A stretch of 64,000 bases of DNA from positions 1 to 64,000 of the forward strand of contig JAUVUZ010000002.1 of NCBI GenBank assembly GCA_030604885.1, written 5' to 3'. Numbering within the stretch: position 1 is the stretch's first letter; the number at the start of each line of letters is the position of its first letter. Below are positions 35,350 to 44,888 of the stretch, piece after piece. The notes under the pieces were generated by a model that was given only the letters and a program-made list of their open reading frames with translations, ran no database searches and had not been told where the DNA came from. Both the position numbers and the translations under genes were made by a program. This stretch comes from Alphaproteobacteria bacterium (GTDB lineage: Bacteria > Pseudomonadota > Alphaproteobacteria > Rhodospirillales > Rhodospirillaceae).

Positions 35350-36678
35350 ATGCCATCGGTTTCCGCCATCTCGCTCACCAACGTCTCGAAGAAATACAGG
35401 CTGTACGCCAGTCCGGCGGATCGCCTCAAGGAGAGCCTGAACCCGTTCGCGCGCAATCGCGGGGCTCAGGAGCACTGGGCCCTCAGAGACGTGTCGCTCG
35501 ACGTGAAGGAAGGCGAGACCCTGGGAATCCTCGGGCGCAACGGGGCAGGGAAATCGACGTTGCTTCAGATCGTGACGTCCGTCCTGTCACCGAGCTCCGG
35601 TTCGGTCACGGTGAACGGGAAGGTCTCGGCCCTTCTGGAACTCGGCGTGGGTTTCGCGCCCGACATGACGGGGCGGGAGAACGTTCTCGCCCAAGCGTTG
35701 CTGATGGGGTCGACTCGCCGCGAAATGCGGGAGCGCCTGCCTGCCATCGAGGCGTTCGCCGATATCGGCAGCTACATCGACCAGCCGGTGCGAACCTATT
35801 CGTCGGGAATGTTCGTGCGCCTGGCGTTTGCCGTGGCGATGTCGGTCGATCCGGATATCGTGATCATCGACGAGGCGCTGGCGGTCGGCGATGCGGCGTT
35901 CCAGGAGAAGTGTTTCCGCCGCCTCCGGGAGCTCAAGGAACAGGGCAAGACGTTCCTGCTGGTCAGCCATTCCGCGGCGATGATTTCGCAACTCTGCGAT
36001 CGTGTGGCGATCTTGGAAGGCGGGATGGTCGATTTTGTCGGATCTCCGCGTGCAGGTCTCATTCGCTACGGTGAGATCATGTTCGGCACCCACGTCTCCG
36101 ATGAGTCGCCCTCGACCGTGCTCGGGAGCTTTTCCGACGCGGCTCCGATTCCCGTCGATCTCCCGTCCGGCGACGACGCATGGGCGCAGACCGACGAGGG
36201 CGACGTGCTCCACCTCTGCCCCGGCTACAATCCTGCGGAGCGCCGTAACCGCTCGCATGCGGGCGAGATCATCGATTGTCGGATTTCGTCGAAGGGCACG
36301 ATCACGGGCCGCTTCATCGAACTGAACGCGCAGGTGGACGTCTTCCTCAAGGTGCGGTTCCTCGACGACGTTCCGGCTCCGCGCGTGGCCATCAGTTTCC
36401 AGACCCCCGAGGGGGTGTTGGTGTATGGCGTCAACACCCGGATGCAATCCCTGGAGGTTCCCCCGGGAGCGGCAGGAGAGGCGAGGACGTTTCGATTCAG
36501 CTTCGTCAACCGCCTCGCTCCCGGCTCGTATCTCGTGAGCCTCTGGCTGATGGCCGAAGAGATCGCCGCGCCCCTGCGGCTGGACACCCGGGAGTCGGTG
36601 CTGGCGATTGAGAGTGTGGGCAACGCCCCTTTCAACGGCCTTTGCGATCTGACCGGCAGGTTCTCGATCGTCTGCTGA
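35350..36678 (+). CDS. wzt: Polysaccharide ABC exporter ATPase with C-terminal carbohydrate-binding domain (Wzt)
   Basis: The 442-residue protein has an ATP-binding domain with Walker A GRNGAGKS (about residues 62-69), the ABC signature YSSGM (about 150) and Walker B IVIIDEAL (about 172-179). The C-terminal ~180 residues form a beta-sandwich Wzt domain that recognises the finished non-reducing end of the chain. Such C-terminal domains are matched to a terminal modification, which here could be methylation or sulfation by enzymes of this locus. Confidence 0.93.
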   Translation: MPSVSAISLTNVSKKYRLYASPADRLKESLNPFARNRGAQEHWALRDVSLDVKEGETLGILGRNGAGKSTLLQIVTSVLSPSSGSVTVNGKVSALLELGVGFAPDMTGRENVLAQALLMGSTRREMRERLPAIEAFADIGSYIDQPVRTYSSGMFVRLAFAVAMSVDPDIVIIDEALAVGDAAFQEKCFRRLRELKEQGKTFLLVSHSAAMISQLCDRVAILEGGMVDFVGSPRAGLIRYGEIMFGTHVSDESPSTVLGSFSDAAPIPVDLPSGDDAWAQTDEGDVLHLCPGYNPAERRNRSHAGEIIDCRISSKGTITGRFIELNAQVDVFLKVRFLDDVPAPRVAISFQTPEGVLVYGVNTRMQSLEVPPGAAGEARTFRFSFVNRLAPGSYLVSLWLMAEEIAAPLRLDTRESVLAIESVGNAPFNGLCDLTGRFSIVC

Positions 36679-36684
36679 CCGTTC

Positions 36685-37794
36685 CTACCCGGCGGCGGCG
36701 ATGATCCCGACGATCCGGCGGACGTCCGCTTCCACCAAATCCGTCGACATCGGCAGGCAGAGAACCCGCTGCGCCGCATCCGTCGCAACCGGCAGGTTTG
36801 TCTCGGCGGCGGAGGGGAGGGTATTGTAGGGCGCGAACCGGGAGATGAGCGGGAAGAAATACCGGCGGGAATATATTCCGTTCTCCTTCAGCCGCTCATA
36901 CAGACCGTCGCGCCCGATCCGGCAGACCGGCTCGACCATGATCGGGAAGTAGCTGTAGTTGTCGCCGTCGCGGGGCGCGTGGAGCGGCCGGATGCCGGGG
37001 ATGCCCTGGAGCGTCTTGCGGTAAAGCCGATCCACCTCGCGACGCCTGGCGCGATATTCGTCTACGTGCTTGAGCTGCAATAGCCCGAACGCTGCGTTGA
37101 GTTCGCTCATCTTGCCGTTCGTGCCTACTTCGGCGACCGACGTCTCGTCGATGATGCCGAAGTTCTTCAGGCGATCGATCCGTCGCTTGACTTCCAGGGA
37201 GGGACTGACGATGGCTCCTCCCTCGAAGGTGTTGAACATTTTCGTGGCGTGGAAGCTGAGAACCGAGAGGTCGCCGTGCCGGAGAAGGCTGTGGCCTTGG
37301 TGCCGGACACCGAAGGCGTGCGCGGCGTCATACACCACGCGGAGGCCGGCCTCGTCCGCCACCGCCTGAATCGCGGCGACGTCGCAAGGATGTCCATAGC
37401 AGTGCACAGCCAGGATGGCGGTGGTGCTGGGGGTGATCGCCGCGCGGATCTTCGCCGGATCGAGGTTCAAGGTGTCGGGAGCCACGTCGACGAAAACCGG
37501 CCGGAGGTTGTTCCACACCAGGGAGTGCGAGGTGGCGACGAACGAGAACGGGGTGGTAATGACCTCGCCGTCGATATCGAGCGCCTTGAGGGCGGTCATC
37601 AGCGCGATCGTCCCGTTGGTGAACAGCGACACATGTTCGACCCCCAGGTGGCGGCAGAGTTCCTCCTCGAGCCGTACGTGAAAGGGGCCGCCGTTGGTGA
37701 GAACCTGCCTCTCCCAGATTTCCTCCAGATACGGAAGAAATTCCGAGAGTGGAGGCATCGACGGCTTGGTCACGAATATGTCTTTGTTCGCCAT
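36685..37794 (-). CDS. DegT/VioA-like dTDP-4-keto-sugar aminotransferase
   Basis: A 369-residue PLP enzyme of the DegT/DnrJ/EryC1 family: SLFTNGTIALMTALKAL, the PLP-binding lysine K185 in SFHATKMFNTFEGGA and YDAAHAFGV. The N-terminal FVTKPSMPPLSEFLPYLEEIW and LTNGGPFH are close to VioA, which makes dTDP-4-amino-4,6-dideoxyglucose from the RmlB product. No isomerase (FdtA-type) is present, in line with a 4-amino product. ATG at 37794 has GGAG seven bases upstream. The VioA assignment is tentative. Confidence 0.85.
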   Translation of the reverse strand: MANKDIFVTKPSMPPLSEFLPYLEEIWERQVLTNGGPFHVRLEEELCRHLGVEHVSLFTNGTIALMTALKALDIDGEVITTPFSFVATSHSLVWNNLRPVFVDVAPDTLNLDPAKIRAAITPSTTAILAVHCYGHPCDVAAIQAVADEAGLRVVYDAAHAFGVRHQGHSLLRHGDLSVLSFHATKMFNTFEGGAIVSPSLEVKRRIDRLKNFGIIDETSVAEVGTNGKMSELNAAFGLLQLKHVDEYRARRREVDRLYRKTLQGIPGIRPLHAPRDGDNYSYFPIMVEPVCRIGRDGLYERLKENGIYSRRYFFPLISRFAPYNTLPSAAETNLPVATDAAQRVLCLPMSTDLVEADVRRIVGIIAAAG

Positions 37795-37899
37795 TTTGAG
37801 GCTCCGAAGCATCCACCCGTCCTGGCGCCCCGGGGGCGCGAGACGGTAACGTTTTTCCGGATCGGTCCCGCTGTCGTCCGGACTCGAGGCGGAGTTTTT

Positions 37900-38925
37900 C
37901 TAACCCTCTACCGCGTAGCCCCATCGTCCAAGGTCGACACCGATCGCAGTGGCCAGCGCGGAATTCTGGCTTCTGTAGAGGGCGAGGATGCGGTTCCGCC
38001 ACTCCTGGGAATAATTGGCCTCGAGAGGCGCGACGAAATCCGAGACGACGCTCCGGGCCGAACGAAGGATCATCATGCTCGTTCCATACGTGGACTTGGC
38101 CGCCGCGGGTTCGGGGAGTCCCAGTTCGCAGGACCAGTAGGCCCGCAGTTTCTCGGGGTAAGTCCAGGAGAACCTGGTTGCGCCCTGGTTGTGGGGGAAC
38201 TTCTCGTTGAGGAGACGGGTCGCCTGCAGGAACTTCAAATCGTCGGAAGAATTAAAGTTCTCGAGCGGCAGTTTCATGTCGGTCAGCCCGGCGAAGCGGC
38301 AGATTTCTCCGACGGCTTTGCCGTTGTCGGCGACGATCTCCTCCATGGGCACCACGAGAACGTTCTCCGAACCCACGAGGCGGCAATACAGTTGATAGAT
38401 TTGGTGGTAGCGCAGATCGGATACGATAGAGTGGAACTGGTAATGATAGATCTGGTCGAGAAACTCGTCAAAATACCCGGTGTAACCTCCGCGTACGCAC
38501 TCATAATAGTAGGATCGAATGAGAGAGAGTTGCTCGCGGACAACGATCAGAACCTTAAGGTTGTTTCCGCCCAGTAAGTTTATGACGCGGTCGGCTTTGA
38601 TGGTTGCGTCCACGTCGTGGTTCATCGTGAAGCAGAAGCTCTCCGAGGAGAGGCACAGAACCTTCTTGCCTTCGTCCGCGGCGAACTGCGCGCGATAGGG
38701 GGCGATGATCTCCGCGGCCTTCCGCGGGTCGTAATCCAGCACCTTCTGATACCGAATCCCTACCTCGCACAGGGCGGCCAGACGGTCGTCCCGCCAGCCG
38801 TGCTCGAGGTCCCCCACGCCCCAGCCGAGGAACAGGATTTCCGGATGGCGGGCGAAAACGCATCGTTGAAGCGTGGTGGACATCGACTTGGGGTAGCCGA
38901 TGTGAAGCAGCGATGGTTTATCCAT
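37900..38925 (-). CDS. Sulfotransferase
   Basis: The 341-residue protein begins with the PAPS 5'-phosphosulfate-binding loop HIGYPKSMSTTLQ (residues about 7-19) and carries a 3'-phosphate-binding-like segment (KVLIVVREQLSLIRSYYYECV), typical of sulfotransferase-family proteins. It probably sulfates the glycan in the cytoplasm using PAPS. CysD and CysNC genes in the same locus supply that donor. The gene lies 105 bp from the aminotransferase gene on the same strand. Confidence 0.82.
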   Translation of the reverse strand: MDKPSLLHIGYPKSMSTTLQRCVFARHPEILFLGWGVGDLEHGWRDDRLAALCEVGIRYQKVLDYDPRKAAEIIAPYRAQFAADEGKKVLCLSSESFCFTMNHDVDATIKADRVINLLGGNNLKVLIVVREQLSLIRSYYYECVRGGYTGYFDEFLDQIYHYQFHSIVSDLRYHQIYQLYCRLVGSENVLVVPMEEIVADNGKAVGEICRFAGLTDMKLPLENFNSSDDLKFLQATRLLNEKFPHNQGATRFSWTYPEKLRAYWSCELGLPEPAAAKSTYGTSMMILRSARSVVSDFVAPLEANYSQEWRNRILALYRSQNSALATAIGVDLGRWGYAVEG

Positions 38926-38938
38926 CCGATCTCTCCTG

Positions 38939-40087
38939 CTACGGACAATTCTTGCAGATCAGGTGTCGCGCGATGCCCCGTTTGATGCGCCGTAGACCCC
39001 TGCGCGACACGCGGAGCACGTCGGGACCCAGGCATGCGGCGGCGGCTACGACGAAACTGAGCAGAAACCTAGCCATGGTGGCGGGCTTCAGCGAGGCAAC
39101 CTCTTTTGTCCTCCACGGGGCTATCAGCGCGTAACGGGAGAAGCCCCGAACGGCTCTCGCGAAGTGCAGCCAGTAGCGGGGACCCATATACAGCGCGAAC
39201 CGATGAAAACCGGTGAGATGGAAATTCCAGTGTTGCTCGATGCTCCGCGCAGAGAAAACCCCTGAATCGTGCATGCGGTAGGCCGACATGTATTCCGGAA
39301 TGCAGTAAAACTTCCCATACATCGCGTAAATCATGTTGATGGTGATTTCGCAACTGTACGGATCGTACAGGCAGTCTGGGGGCGACTGCCTGAAGACATT
39401 GCGATAAACAATGCTGCTCAAGTGGAAAGCGCCGGACATGCTGATGATGTCGTAGATGTCGGCTTCATCGCGCCCGAACGCCTCGAACGGCAGGAAATGC
39501 TCCGGGGGGCGGCCGTCCATGAACACTTTCTTCGTGAAATGGGCGCAGGCTACGAACTCCGGACTCCGATCGAGGAAGCTCACCTGCCTAGTCAGCTTTT
39601 TCGTGTCAGTCCAATAGTCGTCACCCTCGAGGATCGCGAAATACTCGCCTCTCAAGGTTTTGAAGCCGCGAATGGTGTTGAGCTGGGTGGTGATGTGGCC
39701 GGCGTTTTCCGGATTGAAGTAGCAGTTGATCAGCCCCGGGTACAGGGCGGCGTACTGGCGTACGATCTGCTGCGTCCCGTCGGTGGAGGCGTCGTCTATG
39801 ACATTGATCTCGATTTCGAAATCACGCTCCTGCATGAGGATGCCGTCGAGCGTCTGGGCGATGAACTTTTCGTGATTGTAGGTGATCACCATAACGCTGA
39901 GTTTCGGGATTCCGACATCCGGATCGAGGGGCCTCTCGTGGCGAAGCTTCCAGTCGCGGCGCGCGCTTCGGAGCTGCCTCCGGGTGGAAATCAGTCGCTG
40001 AACGAACGTCCCCGGTTGCGGCGAGACCGGATTGGGCAAGGGCGTGTCGAGGGTGGCGGCGGGTGACGGCGTCATCGAACGGTCCAT
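38939..40087 (-). CDS. Family 2 glycosyltransferase
   Basis: A 382-residue protein with a ~60-residue N-terminal extension, then the GT-A core: LSVMVITYNHEKFIAQTLDGIL, VIDDASTDGT and LEGDDYW. A hydrophobic stretch near the C-terminus (MARFLLSFVVAAAACLG) suggests membrane attachment. It lies 13 bp upstream of the sulfotransferase gene, so the two are probably co-translated and may act on the same sugar. Confidence 0.87.
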   Translation of the reverse strand: MDRSMTPSPAATLDTPLPNPVSPQPGTFVQRLISTRRQLRSARRDWKLRHERPLDPDVGIPKLSVMVITYNHEKFIAQTLDGILMQERDFEIEINVIDDASTDGTQQIVRQYAALYPGLINCYFNPENAGHITTQLNTIRGFKTLRGEYFAILEGDDYWTDTKKLTRQVSFLDRSPEFVACAHFTKKVFMDGRPPEHFLPFEAFGRDEADIYDIISMSGAFHLSSIVYRNVFRQSPPDCLYDPYSCEITINMIYAMYGKFYCIPEYMSAYRMHDSGVFSARSIEQHWNFHLTGFHRFALYMGPRYWLHFARAVRGFSRYALIAPWRTKEVASLKPATMARFLLSFVVAAAACLGPDVLRVSRRGLRRIKRGIARHLICKNCP

Positions 40088-40133
40088 GAGAAAGTCTCGT
40101 CTATCTTGAGATCATCCGGGGTCCGGGGCGCGA

Positions 40134-41072
40134 TCAAATGCGCTTCAGGGCGCAGGCGGCAAAGAGGGCCACATTTCCCAGGAAGGTTTGTCTGCGAACT
40201 CCGCTCCGCAGCAAATGCAGAACGTTCAGCGGGAAGGCGGTCTGCCGCGCGCGGCTGAGGTGCGAGAGCGCACGGGCATTCGCCTCGGTGATCCCTTCGA
40301 GGTCCTTGAGGGCGGACAAGTTGATATTCAGCCATTCGTGATACCGCCCTCCCAGCACTTTCCTGATTCGGATGAGCTTGTTCTGCAGCCCCGAGTTCGT
40401 GCCGATCAGGTTTGCTCCATGCTGCCGGTACAGAAGGCGTGGTGTCGGGTCGAAGATGAAGCGGCCGTCGACGGCGGTCACGACGAGATAGAGCCACCAG
40501 TCCTGGGAAACAATCCTGGTGTGGCCGCCTTTGCGCAACACCTCCATCAGCGCGGAGTTGAAGACCATGGTATTGCCGCCCGCCACGTTTTGCGCCAGGG
40601 CATTTGAAAACGTCGCCTCGCGCCGGAGCGGCGGCGAGACCGCGAGGCGCTCGAGTCCGGCGCCGGCGATGATGGTTCGCGCCCCGTACAACGCCGGAAC
40701 CTCGGCCGGGAGGCGGGTGATCTGCGCCATCGCGGCTTCGATCTTGTCGGGAAGCCAGACGTCGTCCTGGTCCGAGAAGGCGAAATACTCTCCCCAGGCC
40801 TCAGGCCCCAACACCAGACTCATGAAGTTGGCGGCGTAACCTTTGCGAGGGCCATCCCTGAAGATCACGCGGTTGGGCACCGTCTCGGCGAAGCGATGGA
40901 CGATGTCGCGGGTGCCGTCGGTCGAGCCGTCGTCGGAAACGATCAGTTCCCAGGCCCGATAGGTCTGGGCCCGGAACGACTGGAGTTGTTCCTCTAGGAA
41001 GGCGGCCCCGTTGTAGGTCGCCATCAAAATGCTGATAAGCGGCTCTTTGCTCACGCTCTGATAAGGTGGCAT
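40134..41072 (-). CDS. Family 2 glycosyltransferase (rhamnosyltransferase RfbF-like)
   Basis: A 312-residue GT-A protein: LISILMATYNGAAFLEEQLQSF, VSDDGSTDGT, FSDQDDVWLPDKI and SQDWWLYL, the pattern of rhamnosyltransferase-like GT2 enzymes. ATG at 41072 is chosen because homology starts there; the longer frame to 41285 has no coding character. It is the first gene of a minus-strand group (GT2, GT2, sulfotransferase, aminotransferase). The 254-bp gap to cysD on the other strand holds the divergent promoters. Confidence 0.85.
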   Translation of the reverse strand: MPPYQSVSKEPLISILMATYNGAAFLEEQLQSFRAQTYRAWELIVSDDGSTDGTRDIVHRFAETVPNRVIFRDGPRKGYAANFMSLVLGPEAWGEYFAFSDQDDVWLPDKIEAAMAQITRLPAEVPALYGARTIIAGAGLERLAVSPPLRREATFSNALAQNVAGGNTMVFNSALMEVLRKGGHTRIVSQDWWLYLVVTAVDGRFIFDPTPRLLYRQHGANLIGTNSGLQNKLIRIRKVLGGRYHEWLNINLSALKDLEGITEANARALSHLSRARQTAFPLNVLHLLRSGVRRQTFLGNVALFAACALKRI

Positions 41073-41326
41073 CTCAACTCGATCGGTCACATGCGGCGTC
41101 TGGTCAGATCTGGTGGGGCATGCAGGTCGAACTCCCGCGCACCCTTCGGGCTGTCGTACGGAGCGCGGGGCAGCATCGGCCGCGTCCGCCAGTGATGTTC
41201 CGTTGAAATCCCTTGTGATCGGGATGGGCGAGAGACTATACCAGCGGCAACAAACATGGAAGCTTTCATCTGCTGCCGAAGGCAAGTATCCTGCCGCACG
41301 AGTCGGCTTGCCGGACGCACTCGCGG

Positions 41327-42304
41327 ATGCGCCTTCTAAAGGCTATGAGCCTGCTTCCTGTGGATTGGGCGAGATCACTGGACGATATTATGAATGCACC
41401 CGAACCCATGCCCATGTATCTCCGGGATCTCGAGGAAGAGAGTATATACATATTTCGGGAAGCGGTGGCCCAGTCTCGAAATCCGGTGCTGCTATACTCC
41501 ATAGGGAAGGACAGTTCCGTCCTTCTGCGCCTTGCGCAAAAAGCATTCGCTCCGGCGCCTCTTCCTTTTCCACTGCTTCACATCGACACGACTTGGAAAT
41601 TTCGCGAGATGATCGCGTTTCGCGACCGAACCGCGCGCGATCAAAATTTGAGGCTGATCGTTCATACCAATCGCGAGGGCATCGCGGCCGGGGTTTCTCC
41701 GTTTGGGGCGGGGGCCGCGCACTACACCGACGTGATGAAGACGCAGGCCCTCAAGCAGGCCTTGAACACGCATCGCTTCGATCTGGCCTTCGGCGGCGCA
41801 CGCCGCGACGAAGAGGCTTCCCGGGCCAAGGAGCGCATATTCTCGTTCCGGACCGCCAGCCATCAGTGGAACCCGCAAAAGCAACGCCCGGAGTTGTGGA
41901 ACATCTACAACGGACGCATTCGCCCCGGTGAGAGCATCAGGGCGTTTCCGTTGTCCAACTGGACCGAACTCGACGTCTGGTCTTACATTGCGTACGAACG
42001 AATTCCCGTGGTCCCCCTGTATTTCGCCAAGGAGCGCCCGGTTGTCGAACGCCAGGGCATGCTGCTGATGGTGGACGACAATCGCATGCCGCTCGCTCCG
42101 GGGGAAACGCCGCGCCTGGAGCGCGTCCGTTTCCGGACCCTCGGGTGTTACCCCCTCACCGCGGCGATCCGCTCGGAGGCGACGACGCTGGGCGCGATCA
42201 TCCAGGAACTCAAGATCGGCACCACCTCGGAGCGCCAAGGGCGTCTGATCGACTTCGATCAGGCGGGCTCGATGGAATTCAAAAAGCAGGAAGGCTACTT
42301 CTGA
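41327..42304 (+). CDS. cysD: Sulfate adenylyltransferase small subunit CysD
   Basis: A 325-residue protein of the PAPS-reductase/N-type ATP pyrophosphatase family: [19 protein letters not shown], the PP-loop [15 protein letters not shown] and [16 protein letters not shown], then WNIYNGRI and [10 protein letters not shown]. With CysN it makes APS from ATP and sulfate. Start is uncertain: ATG 41327, 41345 or 41393 are all in frame and none has a good ribosome-binding site. Its stop overlaps the cysNC start by one base. Confidence 0.93.
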   Translation: MRLLKAMSLLPVDWARSLDDIMNAPEPMPMYLRDLEEESIYIFREAVAQSRNPVLLYSIGKDSSVLLRLAQKAFAPAPLPFPLLHIDTTWKFREMIAFRDRTARDQNLRLIVHTNREGIAAGVSPFGAGAAHYTDVMKTQALKQALNTHRFDLAFGGARRDEEASRAKERIFSFRTASHQWNPQKQRPELWNIYNGRIRPGESIRAFPLSNWTELDVWSYIAYERIPVVPLYFAKERPVVERQGMLLMVDDNRMPLAPGETPRLERVRFRTLGCYPLTAAIRSEATTLGAIIQELKIGTTSERQGRLIDFDQAGSMEFKKQEGYF

Positions 42305-44172
42305 TGCTCGGCCCATTCGCCGATGATAAATCGCTTCTTCGCATCGTCACCTGCGGAAGCGTGGATGACGGCAAGAGTACCCTGATGGGGCGGATGCTCT
42401 ACGATTGCCGGGCCGTCCCCGATGATCATCTGACGGCTTTGGAACGCGACAGCGCGCGCGTCGGCACGGTGCCGGGGGGCATCGATTTCGCGTTGTTGCT
42501 GGACGGCCTGCAAGCGGAGCGCGAGCAGGGGATCACGATCGATGTGGCCTACCGGCATTTCGCGACGCCGCGGCGGCGTTTCGTGGTGGCGGACACGCCC
42601 GGCCACGAGCAATACACCCGGAACATGGCGACCGGCGCGTCGACCGCCGACGCCGCGATCTTGCTGATCGATGCGCGGAAGCGTCTCCTGCGTCAGACCT
42701 TGCGCCACAGCCACGTGATCCGACTGGTGGGCGTGCAGCGCGTCATCGTCGCGGTCAACAAGATGGATCTCGTCGGCTTCGACGAAGCGGTGTTCCGCGA
42801 AATCGAGCGGGATTACGCCGATTTCGCCGCGGCGATCGACCTTCCCTACGTGCAGTGCGTGCCGATCTCCGCTCTCCAGGGCGACAACGTCGTTCACCCC
42901 AGTTCGCGCATGCCTTGGTATACGGGGGGGGCGTTGCTCGCACTTCTGGAAGAGGTGCCGGTCGCCCGGCAGAAGGACGACGGCGTCTTCCGTTTCAAGG
43001 TTCAGTATGTGAACCGCCCCAATTCCGACTTTCGCGGATATTGCGGCACGGTCATCTCGGGCCGCGTGAGGCCTGGGGATCTCCTGCGGGTCCATCCGGA
43101 CGGTCACGAGGTCCGCGTGGCGCGCGTCCTGTCGGCCGCGGCCAATGGTGAGGACGTGCCGTCTGCCGGGGCCGGAGAATCGGTCACGCTGACCATGGAG
43201 ACGGAGGTCGATATCCGCCGGGGTCATATTCTTGCCGCGGCCGACGACGCCAAGCTCCAGGTAGCGGATCAGTTTTCCGCGCACCTGATCGGGCTTGGGG
43301 AGCGTCCCCTGGTGCCGGGACGCCCTTACCTTCTACAGATGGGGCCGACGATCGTCGGCGCGCAAATCACCGATCTGAAGTATCAGATCGACATGAACAC
43401 CCGCGCTCATCAGGCTGCAAAAATCGTGAATATGAACGAGGTTGCCGTGTGCAACCTCGCCCTCGACCGGAGCGCCGCGTTTCTGCCGTTTGCCGCCGGT
43501 CACGCGTTGGGAGCCTTCATCCTCGCCGACCGCGAAACCAACGACACGGTCGCCGCGGGAACCATCGATTTTACCCTGCGCCGGGCCACCAACGTCACCT
43601 GGCAGCCGACGACCGTCGACAAAGGCTCGCGCGCACGGCTTCTCGCCCAGAAGCCGTGCGTGGTGTGGCTGACGGGGCTTTCGGGCGCCGGCAAGTCGAC
43701 GATTGCCGATGCTCTCGAGCAGAAGCTGCATGCGCTCGGCCGGGCCAGCTTCATTCTTGATGGCGATAATCTCCGTCACGGCATCAACCGGGATCTCGGC
43801 TTCACCGAAGCCGATCGCGTGGAGAACATCCGCCGGGTGGCCGAGATCGCCAAGCTGTTCGTCGAGGCGGGGCTGATCGTCGTCGTCTCGCTGATTTCCC
43901 CATTCCGCTCCGAACGCCGAATGGCGCGCGAACTGGTGGGGCCGGACGAGTTCCTGGAGATTTATGTGGATACGCCCCTCGAAGACTGCGAGAGACGCGA
44001 CGCGAAGGGCCTCTACCGGAAAGCCCGGGCTGGCCTTCTCCCGAATTTCACGGGCATCGGTTCGCCCTACGAACCGCCGGAGGCGCCCGACCTGGTGATC
44101 GATACGACCAGAACCGCGCCCGAGCAGGCAGCCGCCCTGATCGTCGAGCGCCTGGCTGTTGGGGAGTGCTGA
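42304..44172 (+). CDS. cysNC: Bifunctional sulfate adenylyltransferase large subunit / APS kinase CysNC
   Basis: The 622-residue protein fuses a GTPase and a kinase. The N-terminal CysN part has GSVDDGKST (about residues 18-26), ADTPGHEQYTRNM and NKMDLVGF, followed by EF-Tu-like beta-barrel domains. The C-terminal APS kinase has the P-loop GLSGAGKST (about 457-465), ILDGDNLRHGINRDLGF and KGLYRKARAG. Together with CysD it converts sulfate to PAPS, the donor for the locus sulfotransferase. No reductive cys genes (cysH, cysI) are nearby, so it is dedicated to sulfation. Confidence 0.95.
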   Translation: MLGPFADDKSLLRIVTCGSVDDGKSTLMGRMLYDCRAVPDDHLTALERDSARVGTVPGGIDFALLLDGLQAEREQGITIDVAYRHFATPRRRFVVADTPGHEQYTRNMATGASTADAAILLIDARKRLLRQTLRHSHVIRLVGVQRVIVAVNKMDLVGFDEAVFREIERDYADFAAAIDLPYVQCVPISALQGDNVVHPSSRMPWYTGGALLALLEEVPVARQKDDGVFRFKVQYVNRPNSDFRGYCGTVISGRVRPGDLLRVHPDGHEVRVARVLSAAANGEDVPSAGAGESVTLTMETEVDIRRGHILAAADDAKLQVADQFSAHLIGLGERPLVPGRPYLLQMGPTIVGAQITDLKYQIDMNTRAHQAAKIVNMNEVAVCNLALDRSAAFLPFAAGHALGAFILADRETNDTVAAGTIDFTLRRATNVTWQPTTVDKGSRARLLAQKPCVVWLTGLSGAGKSTIADALEQKLHALGRASFILDGDNLRHGINRDLGFTEADRVENIRRVAEIAKLFVEAGLIVVVSLISPFRSERRMARELVGPDEFLEIYVDTPLEDCERRDAKGLYRKARAGLLPNFTGIGSPYEPPEAPDLVIDTTRTAPEQAAALIVERLAVGEC

Positions 44173-44177
44173 AGGGA

Positions 44178-44852
44178 TCAGGGGGCGAGCGGGCCGCAGT
44201 TGGCTTCGATTTCCTCACGCACCCGATCCGAATCTTCACGGATGAGTCGCTCCAGCATCGAAACGTATGACCCGTTGTAGGGAGGAAGGAAACGCAGCCG
44301 AAGCCCCTCGCCGGCGAACTCTGCCGGATCGTACAAGTCCACGCCGCCGGGGAGGTTCACGTACTCGGTGGCTCCCACGGCTTTGGCGATCGCGAGAATG
44401 CGATCCTTCGCCTTCAAATGGGGCGGAATCGCGAGACTGGAGGAGCGGATGGACGGTCTGTCGATACCCAGTTGTTCGGTTGCGCGCTTGAGGGTACGAA
44501 TCAGGTATTCGGTCACGTCTTCGCCAACGTCGCAGATGTGCGCGAACAACTCCGGATCGTCCCTCTCCAAGAACCGCGTTGCGGGAAAGCGGGAAAACTG
44601 CCGGACCAGAATGTCTCGCGCGTCGGGCGGGAAGCGGAGATCCATGATGCGGGTGGTGTCGCGCTCGCCCTTGAGCAGGGGCAGGGTCAGCCAGGTCTTT
44701 TCGCCCGCGTCATTCGATAGCTGGTTTCGGTGAACCCATCCCCTGCGGGGGAATTGGACGCAGTCAAGAAAAACGAACTGATCGCATTCGGAAAATAGAC
44801 GGAAATAACCTGCATAGGGATAGAAATATGGCTGCATAACTGCGATTTTCAA
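44178..44852 (-). CDS. WbqC-like protein
   Basis: A 224-residue protein that starts KIAVMQPYFYPYAGYFRLF and has FLDCVQFPRRGWVHRNQL, WLTLPLLKG and YVNLPGGVDLYDPAEF, the pattern of the WbqC family found in O-antigen and amino-sugar glycan loci. The function is not established; a role in N-acylation of an amino sugar has been suggested for the context and would suit the VioA-like enzyme here. It is convergent with cysNC (5-bp gap). Confidence 0.8.
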   Translation of the reverse strand: MKIAVMQPYFYPYAGYFRLFSECDQFVFLDCVQFPRRGWVHRNQLSNDAGEKTWLTLPLLKGERDTTRIMDLRFPPDARDILVRQFSRFPATRFLERDDPELFAHICDVGEDVTEYLIRTLKRATEQLGIDRPSIRSSSLAIPPHLKAKDRILAIAKAVGATEYVNLPGGVDLYDPAEFAGEGLRLRFLPPYNGSYVSMLERLIREDSDRVREEIEANCGPLAP

Positions 44853-44888
44853 TTATTTGTCTCCGAATATTCAGTGCGAGGACGGGAA

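Noticed and set aside
41327-44172. Assimilatory sulfate reduction operon
   Set aside because: No cysH, cysI/J or sulfate transporter genes; the sulfotransferase points to PAPS use for sulfation.
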